Below, piece after piece: positions 8,331 to 16,869 of a DNA stretch of 64,000 nt. A program made the translations under genes and the position numbers. The notes beneath the pieces are model-generated. The model searched no databases and was not told the origin of the DNA. It worked only from the letters and a program-made list of their open reading frames with translations. Origin of the DNA: Streptomyces sp. NA02950 (GTDB taxonomy: Bacteria; Actinomycetota; Actinomycetes; Streptomycetales; Streptomycetaceae); the NCBI RefSeq assembly GCF_013364155.1, contig NZ_CP054916.1, positions 434,001-498,000 of the forward strand, given 5' to 3'. Position 1 is the stretch's first letter; the number at the start of each line of letters is the position of its first letter.

Positions 8331-9761
8331 AGCTGCTCCGGGTTCTGCAAGAGGCGGTTGACCGTTGTCAGATAGCGGGCCCCGACGACACCGTCCGTCG
8401 CCCGGTGGTCTGCCGACAGGGTGGCCGTGACGACGGGCCGCAGGCCCAGCAGGCCGTCGACAGCGCATGGCCGGTCGACAACCCGTCCGAAGCCGACCAG
8501 GGCCACTTGTGGCGGATAGATCACGCCGAAGACCGTTTCCACGCCCTGGTCCCCAAGATTGGTGACCGTGATCGTGGCGTCGGACACTTCGGAACCGCGC
8601 AGCCTGCCCGTGCGGGCACGTGCGACCAGGTCCTTCAGCGCTGTCATCAGCTGTGGGAGTTCGAGCGTGTCGGCGTTGTGCAGCGCGGGGGCGACGAGCC
8701 CTCCGCCGCGCAAGGACACGGCTACGCCGAGGTGTACGCCTTCGCCTGCTGTGAAGTGGTCATCGATCCAGAAGCCGTTGAGCTGCGGTACCTCGTGGAC
8801 CGCGAGGGCGGCCGCCTTGAGCAGCGGGGCCGCGGGGAGCAGCCGCTCAGCGACCGGGCTGCGCCGGTTGTGCTCATGGAGCCAGTCCATCACAGCGGCC
8901 ATGTCGACGGTTGTGGCCAGGTAGTAGTGCGGGATGTCCCGGTTGGCGCGCGTCATCAGGTCTGCGATCGCCTGACGCATGGCCGCTGCCTGGTCCCCCG
9001 AAGGACGCGAAGGACGTTCCCGGGCGGAGACGTGGCGCCGGGACGGGGCCGCGGTGACCGGACCGGCGGCTGCCCTGCGTACGTCCGCGGCCCGGACGGC
9101 GGAATCCTTGCCGGTGCCGGTCTGCGGCCAAGTCGACGTCCAGTTCGACGGCGAGCCGACGGGCGAGAGGGCTGGCCCGTACGCGCGATTGCCGAGCAGC
9201 GGTCGCGGCTGCCGCCGCCTGCTCGATGTCGGCTCGGGTGACCCGCCCTCCGGGCCCGGAGCCATGGACGGTTGCCAGGTCGACGCCGCTCGTCTCCGCA
9301 AGGTGTCGGATCAACGGGCCCGCCTCGATGTGCCCGCGGACCTGGGCCGCGGGCGGCACCGGCACTCGGGCCGGGGAGGGCTCGGCCGGCGTGAGGGGCT
9401 TCGTCTGCTTGGGCGCGGGCTGGACCGGTAGCCTCTCCTCGGCCCTCTCGGCTTCCTGGGGTTTCCCGGGTTTCTTGGGCTGCTTGGGCTGCTTGGGCTG
9501 CTTGGGTTTCGTCCTGCGCTCTTCCCTCGTCGGCTCGATCAGTGCGAGCGCTGTGCCCACGGGCACGGTCGTGCCCGGTTCGACGAGTAGCTGTCCCACC
9601 GTCCCGGTCTCGAAGCATTCCACTTCGATCGTGGACTTCGCGGTTTCGACCACGGCGACCGGATCCCCCTTGTGGACGAGGTCACCGGGCTGTACGAGCC
9701 ATTCCTGGAGGGTGCCCTCGTCCATGTCGGCGCCGAGGGACGGCATGGTGAACTCGGCCAT
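8327..9761 (-). pseudogene. pdhC: Dihydrolipoamide acyltransferase (E2), split by a one-base frameshift
   Basis: The E2 core of a 2-oxoacid dehydrogenase complex. From ATG 9761 there is a lipoyl domain with the modified lysine in [19 protein letters not shown], a repetitive KQP/K-rich linker and an E1/E3-binding domain ([32 protein letters not shown]). A second binding domain starts [18 protein letters not shown]. Near 9124 the frame shifts; the other frame continues [18 protein letters not shown], then the acyltransferase domain ending LSADHRATDGVVGARYL with the catalytic His and Asp. All parts are otherwise well preserved, so this is a recent mutation or a sequencing error. If real, no full-length E2 is made. 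Confidence 0.85.
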
Positions 9762-9764
9762 GGT

Positions 9765-10760
9765 TCAATCCACCGCCCGGTGTGCGGCCGCGACGACATC
9801 GGCGATCTGCGGCAGGGCGGTCTCCTCCAGCTGCCGGGCGTACGGAATGGGCACCTCTTCACTGCACACCCGTTCCACGGGCGCGTCCAGTTCGTACAAC
9901 GACTCCTCGGCGATGCGTGCGGAGACCTCCGCGGCGAGGCTGCCGGTGCGCCACGCCTCATCGATGACCACCGCACGATGGGTACGGGCCACGGAAGCGG
10001 TGACGACTTCGGTGTCGAGGGGTCGGAGCGTGCGCAGGTCGATCACCTCGGCACTGATGCCCTCGGCGGCCAGCTCGTCGGCCGCAACGAGGGCTTTGGG
10101 CAGCGAACCGCCGTAGGCGATCAGGGAGATGTCGGTGCCGGGTCTGCGGATCGCGGCGTGGTCCAGATCCACGGGGGCAGCAGGCGGGGCGAGTTCACCG
10201 GAGGCGTTGTAGAGACTTCCGTGCTCGAAGATCACCACCGGGTCGGGGTCGGCCAGTGCCGGGGCAAGCATGTGGCGCGCGTCCTCGATGGTGGCGGGAG
10301 CGATGACGCGGATACCGGGGATGTGCGCGTACCAGCCCTCCAGGCTGTGCGAGTGCTGCGCGGCGAGCTGCCGTCCGGCACCCGTCGTCATGCGGATCAC
10401 CAGCGGTACAGGCAGCTGGCCCCCCGACATATGCAGCAGGGTGGCGGCGTTGTTGAGGATCTGGTCGAGGGCGAGCAGGCTGAAGTTGACGGTCATGATC
10501 TCGACGATCGGCCGCATCCCTGCCAGCGCGGCGCCGATCCCGGCGCCCACGAAAGCGGACTCCGACAGCGGGGTGTCGCGGACGCGTTCCGGTCCGAACT
10601 CCTCCAGCAGGCCGAGGCTGACGCCGAAGCAGCCACCGTACCGGCCGACGTCCTCGCCCATGAGGAAAACACGGTCGTCGGAGCGGAGGGCTTCCCGCAT
10701 CGCCTCGCGCATCGCCTCCCGGTAGGTCGTCTTCGACACCTCGGTCCCGCCGGCGCCCAT
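9765..10760 (-). CDS. pdhB: Pyruvate/2-oxoacid dehydrogenase E1 component, beta subunit
   Basis: A 331-residue transketolase-like subunit that pairs with E1 alpha to bind thiamine diphosphate. Visible landmarks: [80 protein letters not shown] and [15 protein letters not shown], ending with the C-terminal transketolase domain. ATG 10760 lies 2 bp after the E1 alpha stop; a TTG overlapping that stop is an alternative start. The stop is 3 bp before the E2 start, so the genes are translationally linked. Whether pyruvate, acetoin or a branched-chain acid is the substrate cannot be read from the sequence; acetyl-CoA synthetase next door favours C2 chemistry. Confidence 0.92.
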   Translation of the reverse strand: MGAGGTEVSKTTYREAMREAMREALRSDDRVFLMGEDVGRYGGCFGVSLGLLEEFGPERVRDTPLSESAFVGAGIGAALAGMRPIVEIMTVNFSLLALDQILNNAATLLHMSGGQLPVPLVIRMTTGAGRQLAAQHSHSLEGWYAHIPGIRVIAPATIEDARHMLAPALADPDPVVIFEHGSLYNASGELAPPAAPVDLDHAAIRRPGTDISLIAYGGSLPKALVAADELAAEGISAEVIDLRTLRPLDTEVVTASVARTHRAVVIDEAWRTGSLAAEVSARIAEESLYELDAPVERVCSEEVPIPYARQLEETALPQIADVVAAAHRAVD

Positions 10761-10762
10761 GG

Positions 10763-11848
10763 TCAACTCACCACCCGCCTTCGAGCGCTGGTGACATGGC
10801 GGAGCAGGTTTTCCACCGGCTCCTCAGGCGCCTGTTCCGCTGATTCGACCGCACGGTCGATCTCGTCGGTGATCTGGTGCTCGATCCGGGCGAGCTCCCT
10901 GGCGCCCAGCTCACCGTTCTCGCGCATGCGGTCCGTCAGCCGGCTGACCGGGTCCCGGGCCTTCCACTGCTCGATCTCCGCCTTGTTGCGGTAGCGGTCC
11001 GGGTCGTACATGGAATGGGCGCGGAAGCGGTAGGTGCGCAGCTCCAGGAAGTGCGGTCCGGTACCGGCCCGGATGCCCTCGGTGGCCCGGCTGGCGGCCT
11101 GCTCGACGGCTTCGACGTCCATGCCGTCCACGGCCCAGGCAGGCATGCCGTAGGAGGCGGCGCGCATTGCCAGGTCGGTCTGCGCATGCTCCCGGGCGAG
11201 CGCGGTACCCATGGCGTAGAGGTTGTTCTCGCAGACGAGCAGCAGCGGCAGGTTCCACAGCGCGGCGAGGTTCGCCGTCTCGTGGAACTCGCCCTCGGCG
11301 AAGGCCCCGTCGCCGAAGAAGCAGCAGGTGACGCGGGGCTGTTCGCGCATCCGGTCGGCGAGTGCGAGCCCCGCGGCCAGCGGGAGCCCACCGGCGACGA
11401 TGGCACTGCCGCCGTAGAAGCGGCGGCTCGCGTCGAACAGGTGCATGGACCCGCCCCGCCCTCCGCTGCAGCCGGTCGCCTTGCCGTACATCTCGGCCAT
11501 GACGGCCTCGGCGGTGACACCCCGGGCCAGCGCGTGGCCATGTTCGCGATAGGTGGAGACGACCGCGTCCTCGGGTGTCAGCGCCTCGTTGATGCCGACG
11601 GCGACGGCCTCCTCACCGATGTAGAGGTGGACGAAGCCGCGGATCTTCGCGGCGCTGTACAACTCGACACAACGTTCCTCGAAGCGCCGGATGCGCAGCA
11701 TCGCCTCCAGCAGATCCCCCCGGTGTTCGGCGGACGACTGGCCGGCAGGCGGCCTGGTCCGCCCCTTCTCTTTGCTTGTCGCGGTCTTCTTCGCTGACTT
11801 CGGGGCCGTGGAGGACTTCCGGGCGCTGGTGGAACGGGCCACGCTCAT
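10763..11848 (-). CDS. pdhA: Pyruvate/2-oxoacid dehydrogenase E1 component, alpha subunit
   Basis: A 361-residue thiamine-diphosphate subunit. An unusual lysine/serine-rich tail of about 40 residues ([20 protein letters not shown]) precedes the normal fold. The fold is marked by [52 protein letters not shown] and the ThDP motif [20 protein letters not shown]...ENN. The phosphorylation-loop equivalent [15 protein letters not shown] is present. Its ATG overlaps the stop of the acetyl-CoA synthetase gene (ATGA) with GGAGGG before it. Single copies of E1 alpha and E1 beta sit in order with E2, as in acoABC or pdhABC operons. Confidence 0.92.
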   Translation of the reverse strand: MSVARSTSARKSSTAPKSAKKTATSKEKGRTRPPAGQSSAEHRGDLLEAMLRIRRFEERCVELYSAAKIRGFVHLYIGEEAVAVGINEALTPEDAVVSTYREHGHALARGVTAEAVMAEMYGKATGCSGGRGGSMHLFDASRRFYGGSAIVAGGLPLAAGLALADRMREQPRVTCCFFGDGAFAEGEFHETANLAALWNLPLLLVCENNLYAMGTALAREHAQTDLAMRAASYGMPAWAVDGMDVEAVEQAASRATEGIRAGTGPHFLELRTYRFRAHSMYDPDRYRNKAEIEQWKARDPVSRLTDRMRENGELGARELARIEHQITDEIDRAVESAEQAPEEPVENLLRHVTSARRRVVS

Positions 11849-13635
11849 ACCGATCCCTCCAATGTGGACACATCCCCTACGGGAAGGCCGAGTTCACGCG
11901 CACGCAGCAGCCGGCGCATGACCTTGCCGCTGCGGGTCCTGGGCAGGTTCGCATCGAACGCGATCTCCCTGGGCGCGACAGCGGGGCCCAGGCGTCGACG
12001 GGCGAAGGCCAGCAACTCCCGTTCCAGAGCCGGGGAAGGCTCGATGCCGGGGCGCAGCGACACGAAGGCCTTGACGACGTTCCCGGCGACAGGGTCGGGC
12101 CGGCCGATCACCCCGGCCTCCGCGACCGCCGCGTGCTCCATCAGCGCGCTCTCCACCTCGAACGGACCGATGAGGTGCCCCGCCGACTTGATGACGTCGT
12201 CGGCACGGCCGACGAACCAGTACCAGCCGTCGGCGTCCCGCCTGACCAGGTCGCCGGTCAGGTACCAGCCGTCGGCGAACGCGGCCTCGTAACGCTCCTT
12301 GTCGTGCAGATACGCGCGGAACATCGACGGCCAGCCCGGGCGCAGCGCCAACTCACCCTCGACATCAGGGTTCTCCACCTCCGTGACCCGGCCGTCGACG
12401 ACCAGCGCCCGGCCGTCCTCACCCCGCTTCAGCACGGTCGCCTCGACACCGGGCAGCGGGCGTCCCATGGAACCGGGCCGGATGTCACAGGCCGCGAAGT
12501 TCGCGATCATGATGCAGCCGGTCTCCGTCTGCCACCAGTTGTCGTGCACCGGCAGGCCCAGCACGTCCTGGCCCCACGCGACGGCCTCGGGGTTGAGGGG
12601 CTCACCGACGGAGGCGATGAAGCGCAGGGCCGACAGGTCGTACGAGCGCGGCAGGTCGTACGGGCCCTGGCGCGGTGTGGCACGCATGAGCATCCGCAGG
12701 GCCGTGGGCGCGGTGTACCAGACGGTGACGCGCTGCTCGCCCAGGATCCGGTACCAGCGCCGGGCGTCGTAGTCGCCCTCGTCGACCACCACCGTCACGC
12801 CGTGGACGAGCGGGGCGATAATGCCGTACGACATGCCGGTGACCCAGCCGGGGTCGGCCGTGCACCAGTACACATCCTCGGGATGCAGGTCGAGCGCGTA
12901 CGCGGCGGTGGCGTGGTGGGCGACTACGGCTTCGTGGACATGGACCGCGCCCTTGGGAGTGCCGGTGGTGCCACTGGTGAAGTGCAGCAGGGCCATGTCC
13001 TCGGGCGATGTTTCCGGGATGGTGAAGGTGTCCGGGGCGGCGGACATGACCTCCTCGAAGGAGACCGTGCCCGGCAGGTACTCGGCGCCGGGCCCGACGA
13101 TCAGGACGTGGTCGAGTCCGGGCAGCGACGCCCGGCGGTCGGCCACCTTGCGCCGGTAGAGGGCCGCGGTGGTGATCAGGACCCGGGCGTCACCGAGACG
13201 CAGCCGCTGCTCCACCGGGTCCGGGCCGAAGGCGGAGAAGAGCGGGCACAGCACGCTGGTGTTCTTCAGAGTGCCCAGCACCGCCGTGTAGAGCTCGGGA
13301 CAGCGGCCGAGCAGGGTGAACACCCGGTCGCCGTGACCGATGCCGAGCGACCGCAGGACGTTGCCGAAGCGGGACGTACGGCGGGCCAGCTCGGCATACA
13401 TGACGGTCGAGACGGTGTTGTCGCGGGTGATGCACCGTAGCGCCGCCTTGTCCGGGTGATCTGAGCCCACATGCCGGTCGACCGCTTCGTGCGCGATGTT
13501 CAGCCCGCCCCCGGGCAGACCGTCCAGCGCGGTGCGCGCCCTCGACCAGGCGAAGTCGGCACGGGCCCGGTCGTAGGCGGTGAGATTCGGCGTGACGCCC
13601 GGTGCGGTGTCCTTCTGGATCGTCTCCCAGCGCAT
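11845..13635 (-). CDS. acsA: Acetate-CoA ligase (AMP-forming), acetyl-CoA synthetase
   Basis: A 596-residue adenylate-forming enzyme that activates acetate. Motifs: [20 protein letters not shown] (phosphate-binding loop), [36 protein letters not shown] (typical of acetate specificity), [40 protein letters not shown], and the acylatable lysine region [18 protein letters not shown] 13635 has GGAGGAG at ideal spacing, so the GTG 18 bp upstream is not used. It is the first gene of a five-gene operon with ATGA-type overlaps through E1, E2 and ACP. With E1/E2 it would give two routes, acetate and pyruvate, to acetyl-CoA. Confidence 0.93.
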   Translation of the reverse strand: MRWETIQKDTAPGVTPNLTAYDRARADFAWSRARTALDGLPGGGLNIAHEAVDRHVGSDHPDKAALRCITRDNTVSTVMYAELARRTSRFGNVLRSLGIGHGDRVFTLLGRCPELYTAVLGTLKNTSVLCPLFSAFGPDPVEQRLRLGDARVLITTAALYRRKVADRRASLPGLDHVLIVGPGAEYLPGTVSFEEVMSAAPDTFTIPETSPEDMALLHFTSGTTGTPKGAVHVHEAVVAHHATAAYALDLHPEDVYWCTADPGWVTGMSYGIIAPLVHGVTVVVDEGDYDARRWYRILGEQRVTVWYTAPTALRMLMRATPRQGPYDLPRSYDLSALRFIASVGEPLNPEAVAWGQDVLGLPVHDNWWQTETGCIMIANFAACDIRPGSMGRPLPGVEATVLKRGEDGRALVVDGRVTEVENPDVEGELALRPGWPSMFRAYLHDKERYEAAFADGWYLTGDLVRRDADGWYWFVGRADDVIKSAGHLIGPFEVESALMEHAAVAEAGVIGRPDPVAGNVVKAFVSLRPGIEPSPALERELLAFARRRLGPAVAPREIAFDANLPRTRSGKVMRRLLRARELGLPVGDVSTLEGSV

Positions 13636-14333
13636 GGACGCTCCTCCCGGCACCTGCCTCTGCCTACAGAGTCGCTGAAGCCGATGTGGGACGCACCACG
13701 GACGACCCCGATCGGGACGCGTGTGACGGCCTCGGTGGGGGCGATCCGGCGCGGACGGCGTCCAGCCCGACGGGTTCGGGGCCGGGATTCGACTCTGTGG
13801 ACAGCCGGCGCGCGCTTGCGGACATCGATGGAGCCGGGGGCCGCCCGCTTCTTGCGGACCCGAATTGCACGGTGCGCGATGTCACTCCGCTTCTCCGTGT
13901 CTACCGTTGCCCTCGGCTCACTTCCATACCATCACCTGCCGCCGGTATCCCGTAGGGCCGCACGACCCCGGCCGAGGGACCAACCGGCCCTGCCCGAGAA
14001 GCCGAGGGGACCGTCCCGGGGCGAGCAGGACCGCCGTATCCCAGGCCCCGGCGGAGCCGTCCGAGGTGGATTTCCCGCCGGGCCATGGCGAGGAAGGCGA
14101 TGTCGTGGGGGTCCGTCGACGATGCGCCACTGCCCGATGCGGGTGCCGGACAGCGGCTCGTGGCCGGTGAGACCGCGGCGCACCGCCGCTCGACCTCGTC
14201 GATGCCGGCGGACCGGAGGCTGTCGTCAGCAAGGGCGCTGCCCTGGGCGAAGCCGGCTTCCCGACGCGAGGACGGCGTGTGCCGGGCTCCTGCTCCTCGC
14301 ACCGGCCTCGCTCCGCCCCGCAGTGGTCCCAGC
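13636..14333. other. Intergenic region with acsA promoter and an unidentified decayed gene
   Basis: A 10-bp palindrome CCCGATCGGG (13707-13716), 72 bp before acsA, is a possible operator. Between about 13930 and 14240 the minus strand gives readings such as VRRGLTGHEPLSGTRIGQWR and DIAFLAMARREIHLGRLRRG. They look like one broken protein in two frames, but I do not recognise it. Confidence 0.4.
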
Positions 14334-15209
14334 TCAGTCATGGGGGACGACGGCGACGGGGCAACGCGCGTGATGGATGACGGCATGTGCGACGGGGCCC
14401 AGGCGTGGTGCCAGGGCGGGACGGTGTCTGCGTCGGCCCACGACCACCAGCCCGGCACCCTCGGCCGCCCTTACGACGGCTTTGGCGGGGCTTTCGAGAG
14501 GGATGCTGTCGGCCACCTCCACCCGCGGGAACTTCTCGTGCCAAGGGCGGAGTGCCTGGCTGAGGTGTTTCTGCGCCTCCTGCGTGATCTCTTCGGTGAC
14601 GTCGTGGTCCACGCCCCAGGGGACGTGTGCGTGAAGCGGCACACTCCGGCCATGGACGGCCCGGAGAGGCACGCCCCGCGCCGCGGCAGTGGCGAAGGCG
14701 AAGGCGAGCAGCTCGTCGCAGGGCCCGTGCAATTTCAGCGCCACCACCACCGGGCCGACCGCTCCTGTTGTGACCGGTTGCCCTTCTTTGCCTGTCCCGG
14801 CACGGACCAGGACCACCGGCCGCTCGGCGCGGGCCACGACGGCCATGCTGATGTCGCCCAGGAAGTAGCTCTCGACGGGCTCCAGGCCCCGCGAACCGAG
14901 CACGGTCACCTCGGACTCCGATGCTGCTTGCAGCAGAGCGTTCTGGGCGTCATCGGCGACCAGGTTCCCGACAATGGCGAGGCCCGGGTGGGACGCTTGG
15001 AGTTCCGTCTGCGCGTTGTGCACGAGCCGCTTCGCCCAGTAGTTCTGGTCGATCTCGGAGGGGACGTGCGTCGGCTCCGGCGCCAGCAGCGGCCACGCGT
15101 GCAGCAGGCGCAGCGTGAGCCGGCGCCGTTCGGCCTCCTCTGCGGCCCATCGAGCGGCGCCGAGACTCTCGGGTGAGCCGTCGAGGCCCACGGTGACGAC
15201 CGGCTCCAT
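14334..15209 (-). CDS. Tandem-domain universal stress protein, second copy
   Basis: A 291-residue protein with two UspA domains. Domain 1: VVTVGLDGSPESLGAARWAA, DAQNALLQAASESEVTVLGS, RGLEPVESYFLGDISMAVVA. Domain 2: GPVVVALKLHGPCDELLAFA, GAGLVVVGRRRHRPALAPRL, GPVAHAVIHHARCPVAVVPH. In the second domain the nucleotide loop is changed (GRRRHRPALAPRLGPVAH rather than GxxGxxG), so ATP binding may be limited to the first half. ATG 15209 has GGAGG upstream; a much longer frame before it is not coding. It stands alone and divergent from a USP fragment and a channel gene. Confidence 0.9.
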   Translation of the reverse strand: MEPVVTVGLDGSPESLGAARWAAEEAERRRLTLRLLHAWPLLAPEPTHVPSEIDQNYWAKRLVHNAQTELQASHPGLAIVGNLVADDAQNALLQAASESEVTVLGSRGLEPVESYFLGDISMAVVARAERPVVLVRAGTGKEGQPVTTGAVGPVVVALKLHGPCDELLAFAFATAAARGVPLRAVHGRSVPLHAHVPWGVDHDVTEEITQEAQKHLSQALRPWHEKFPRVEVADSIPLESPAKAVVRAAEGAGLVVVGRRRHRPALAPRLGPVAHAVIHHARCPVAVVPHD

Positions 15210-15395
15210 GGCGACTGCCTCCGTCTCGTCAGTAGCTGGAAGGACAGTGGAACGAGTCCGCCCGTCCATACCGCGTCCGCTCACCGAACACGGCCCCTTC
15301 CTTCCATCGAGGAGTACCTCAAACCGTTCCCCGGCGCATGCGGACCGTGTGGGCCGGGGCTCGGGGGGGGTGGTGGAGTCCGGCACGAGAGGAGA

Positions 15396-15500
15396 CATGG
15401 GCAGCGGCCATGCCCCTGTGGTCGGCATCGACGGATCCGAAGCGAGCCTCGAGGCGGTGGACCGGGCAGCGGACGAGGCAGCCCGGCACCAGGTGCCGCC
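15396..15500 (+). pseudogene. Universal stress protein, N-terminal fragment
   Basis: ATG 15396 starts MGSGHAPVVGIDGSEASLEA, then VDRAADEAARHQV. This is the first beta-alpha unit of a third USP. It then loses frame (RHLVYAPVVPDRFARSG in another frame is a plausible continuation) and vanishes before the channel gene. Only about 40-55 residues are left. Confidence 0.72.
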
Positions 15501-15669
15501 ACCTCGTGTACGCGCCGGTCGTCCCCGATCGCTTCGCACGGTCCGGCGATTCGGCGCTCTGCGGGGTTGGCTTCGGCTTACGCTCCGGGCGCGGGGTCGA
15601 TTCGGGCGGCAGGAGCAGCGGCCTTCGTTGCCCGGGCCGCCTCACTCAACAGGGCCTCGGGAGACGCGT

Positions 15670-16542
15670 ATGGAGTGGTTGGTCTCGCTGGTAGGGGTGG
15701 CCCTGGTCATGGCCGCCCTGCGAGATCTGTTCCATACGCTCTGGCATCCCACCCGCCACGGCGGCCTGAGCCGACTCGTCATGACGGCGCTGTGGAAACT
15801 GGCGCGGCATGTGCGGGCGCGCGGGCGTGTGGTCGGGCTGGTCGGGCCACTGGCCATGGTGACGGTGGTCGGCATGTGGGCGGTCGTCATCATCCTGGGC
15901 TGGGCCATCATCTACTGGCCCCACATGCCAGGAGCGTTCACCTTCGCCCCTGGTTCCAGGGCGGCGGAGCAGCCGGCGCTGCTGGACTCCGTGTACCTGT
16001 CGCTCGTCACGGTTGCCACCCTGGGGCTGGGGGACGTCGTCCCCGCCGACGGCTGGCTGCGCCTGGTCTCGCCGCTGGAGGCCCTGGTCGGCTTCGTCCT
16101 CCTGACGGCCACGGTCTCCTGGGTCCTTGAGGTCTACCCGGCCCTGACCCGCAGGAGGGCCCTCGCCCTCCGGCTGGCGCTCCTGCGCGACGCAGATCCG
16201 ACGACTGGGCAGCTCGACTGCGTTATGGGGGCCTTGCTGCTGGACAGTCTGGCCACTGAGGTCGTGCGCGTCCGTATCGACTTCACCCAGTACGCGGAGG
16301 CCTACTACTTCCACGACGGGGACGACCACTCCTCTTTGGCGACCACGGTCGGCTATGCCGCCGACCTTGCCCAGCGTGGGCAGGCAGCCCGGCGGGCGGA
16401 TGTGCTTCTGGCCGGCGACCTGCTCGCCGGCGCGCTGAAGGATCTGGCCTCCGTCCTTGACCAGCGTTTTCTCCACACTGGCGGCACACCGCAGGACGTC
16501 TTCGCCGCGTACGCCGCTGACCACGGCCGCAGCCCGACGTAG
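15670..16542 (+). CDS. Two-transmembrane potassium channel family protein
   Basis: A 290-residue membrane protein. A hydrophobic N-terminus (EWLVSLVGVALVMAALRDLF) precedes helix LVGPLAMVTVVGMWAVVIIL (about 56-80). The pore loop SLVTVATLGLGDVVPADGWL follows (selectivity filter TLGLGD, about 116-122). A last helix (LEALVGFVLLTATVSWVLEV) leads to about 130 cytosolic residues. TLGLGD departs from the usual T(V/I)GYGD, so selectivity is uncertain. The C-terminal part is helical and is not an RCK domain. ATG 15670 is chosen because the longer upstream frame reads into the USP fragment. It belongs to the same stress-gene neighbourhood as the P-type ATPase downstream. Confidence 0.85.
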   Translation: MEWLVSLVGVALVMAALRDLFHTLWHPTRHGGLSRLVMTALWKLARHVRARGRVVGLVGPLAMVTVVGMWAVVIILGWAIIYWPHMPGAFTFAPGSRAAEQPALLDSVYLSLVTVATLGLGDVVPADGWLRLVSPLEALVGFVLLTATVSWVLEVYPALTRRRALALRLALLRDADPTTGQLDCVMGALLLDSLATEVVRVRIDFTQYAEAYYFHDGDDHSSLATTVGYAADLAQRGQAARRADVLLAGDLLAGALKDLASVLDQRFLHTGGTPQDVFAAYAADHGRSPT

Positions 16543-16869
16543 TCCTGATCCCTGTCTCCGGGCTGCCGGCTCAGCGCCACCTGGGGCGGACGGCCATACG
16601 GACGAGCGGCCTTGTACGGCGGGCCGTCATGGGGTCCCGCGGTCCGTCGTTCACCGGCTGTCGGCCTCCGCGGTGGCACCCTGAGAGCCAGGTCCCGCTC
16701 TTCCGGGACGGCAGCTCGACAGGCGACGGGAGCGGTGGGTGGCACACAGCGAAGAGACCGGGTGGGACACTCCTGCTCCTGGTCGGCGCGGCGCCGAGCA
16801 GCGACCGGATCACGGCGCTCCCGCTCCGCACGTTCCCGACGCGCACGCGTACGCGGTTCCGCTGCGGGT
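16543..16869. other. Intergenic region between channel and ATPase genes
   Basis: No gene recognised; frames here are open but lack family features. GTCCCG and CGGGAC (16692-16709, six-base spacing) form a small hairpin or operator candidate. Confidence 0.4.

Noticed and set aside
9474..9506. Short tandem repeat of a 9-bp unit
   Set aside because: It encodes the K-Q-P linker of E2, a normal flexible linker; not a CRISPR or regulatory repeat.
16692..16709. GTCCCG-N6-CGGGAC as a DevR/DosR box
   Set aside because: The half-sites are in the opposite order to the known GGGAC...GTCCC arrangement; more likely a simple hairpin.
16612..16869. N-terminal extension of the P-type ATPase frame
   Set aside because: The extension is Arg/Ser-rich without family similarity; normal ATPase length is reached from GTG 16870.
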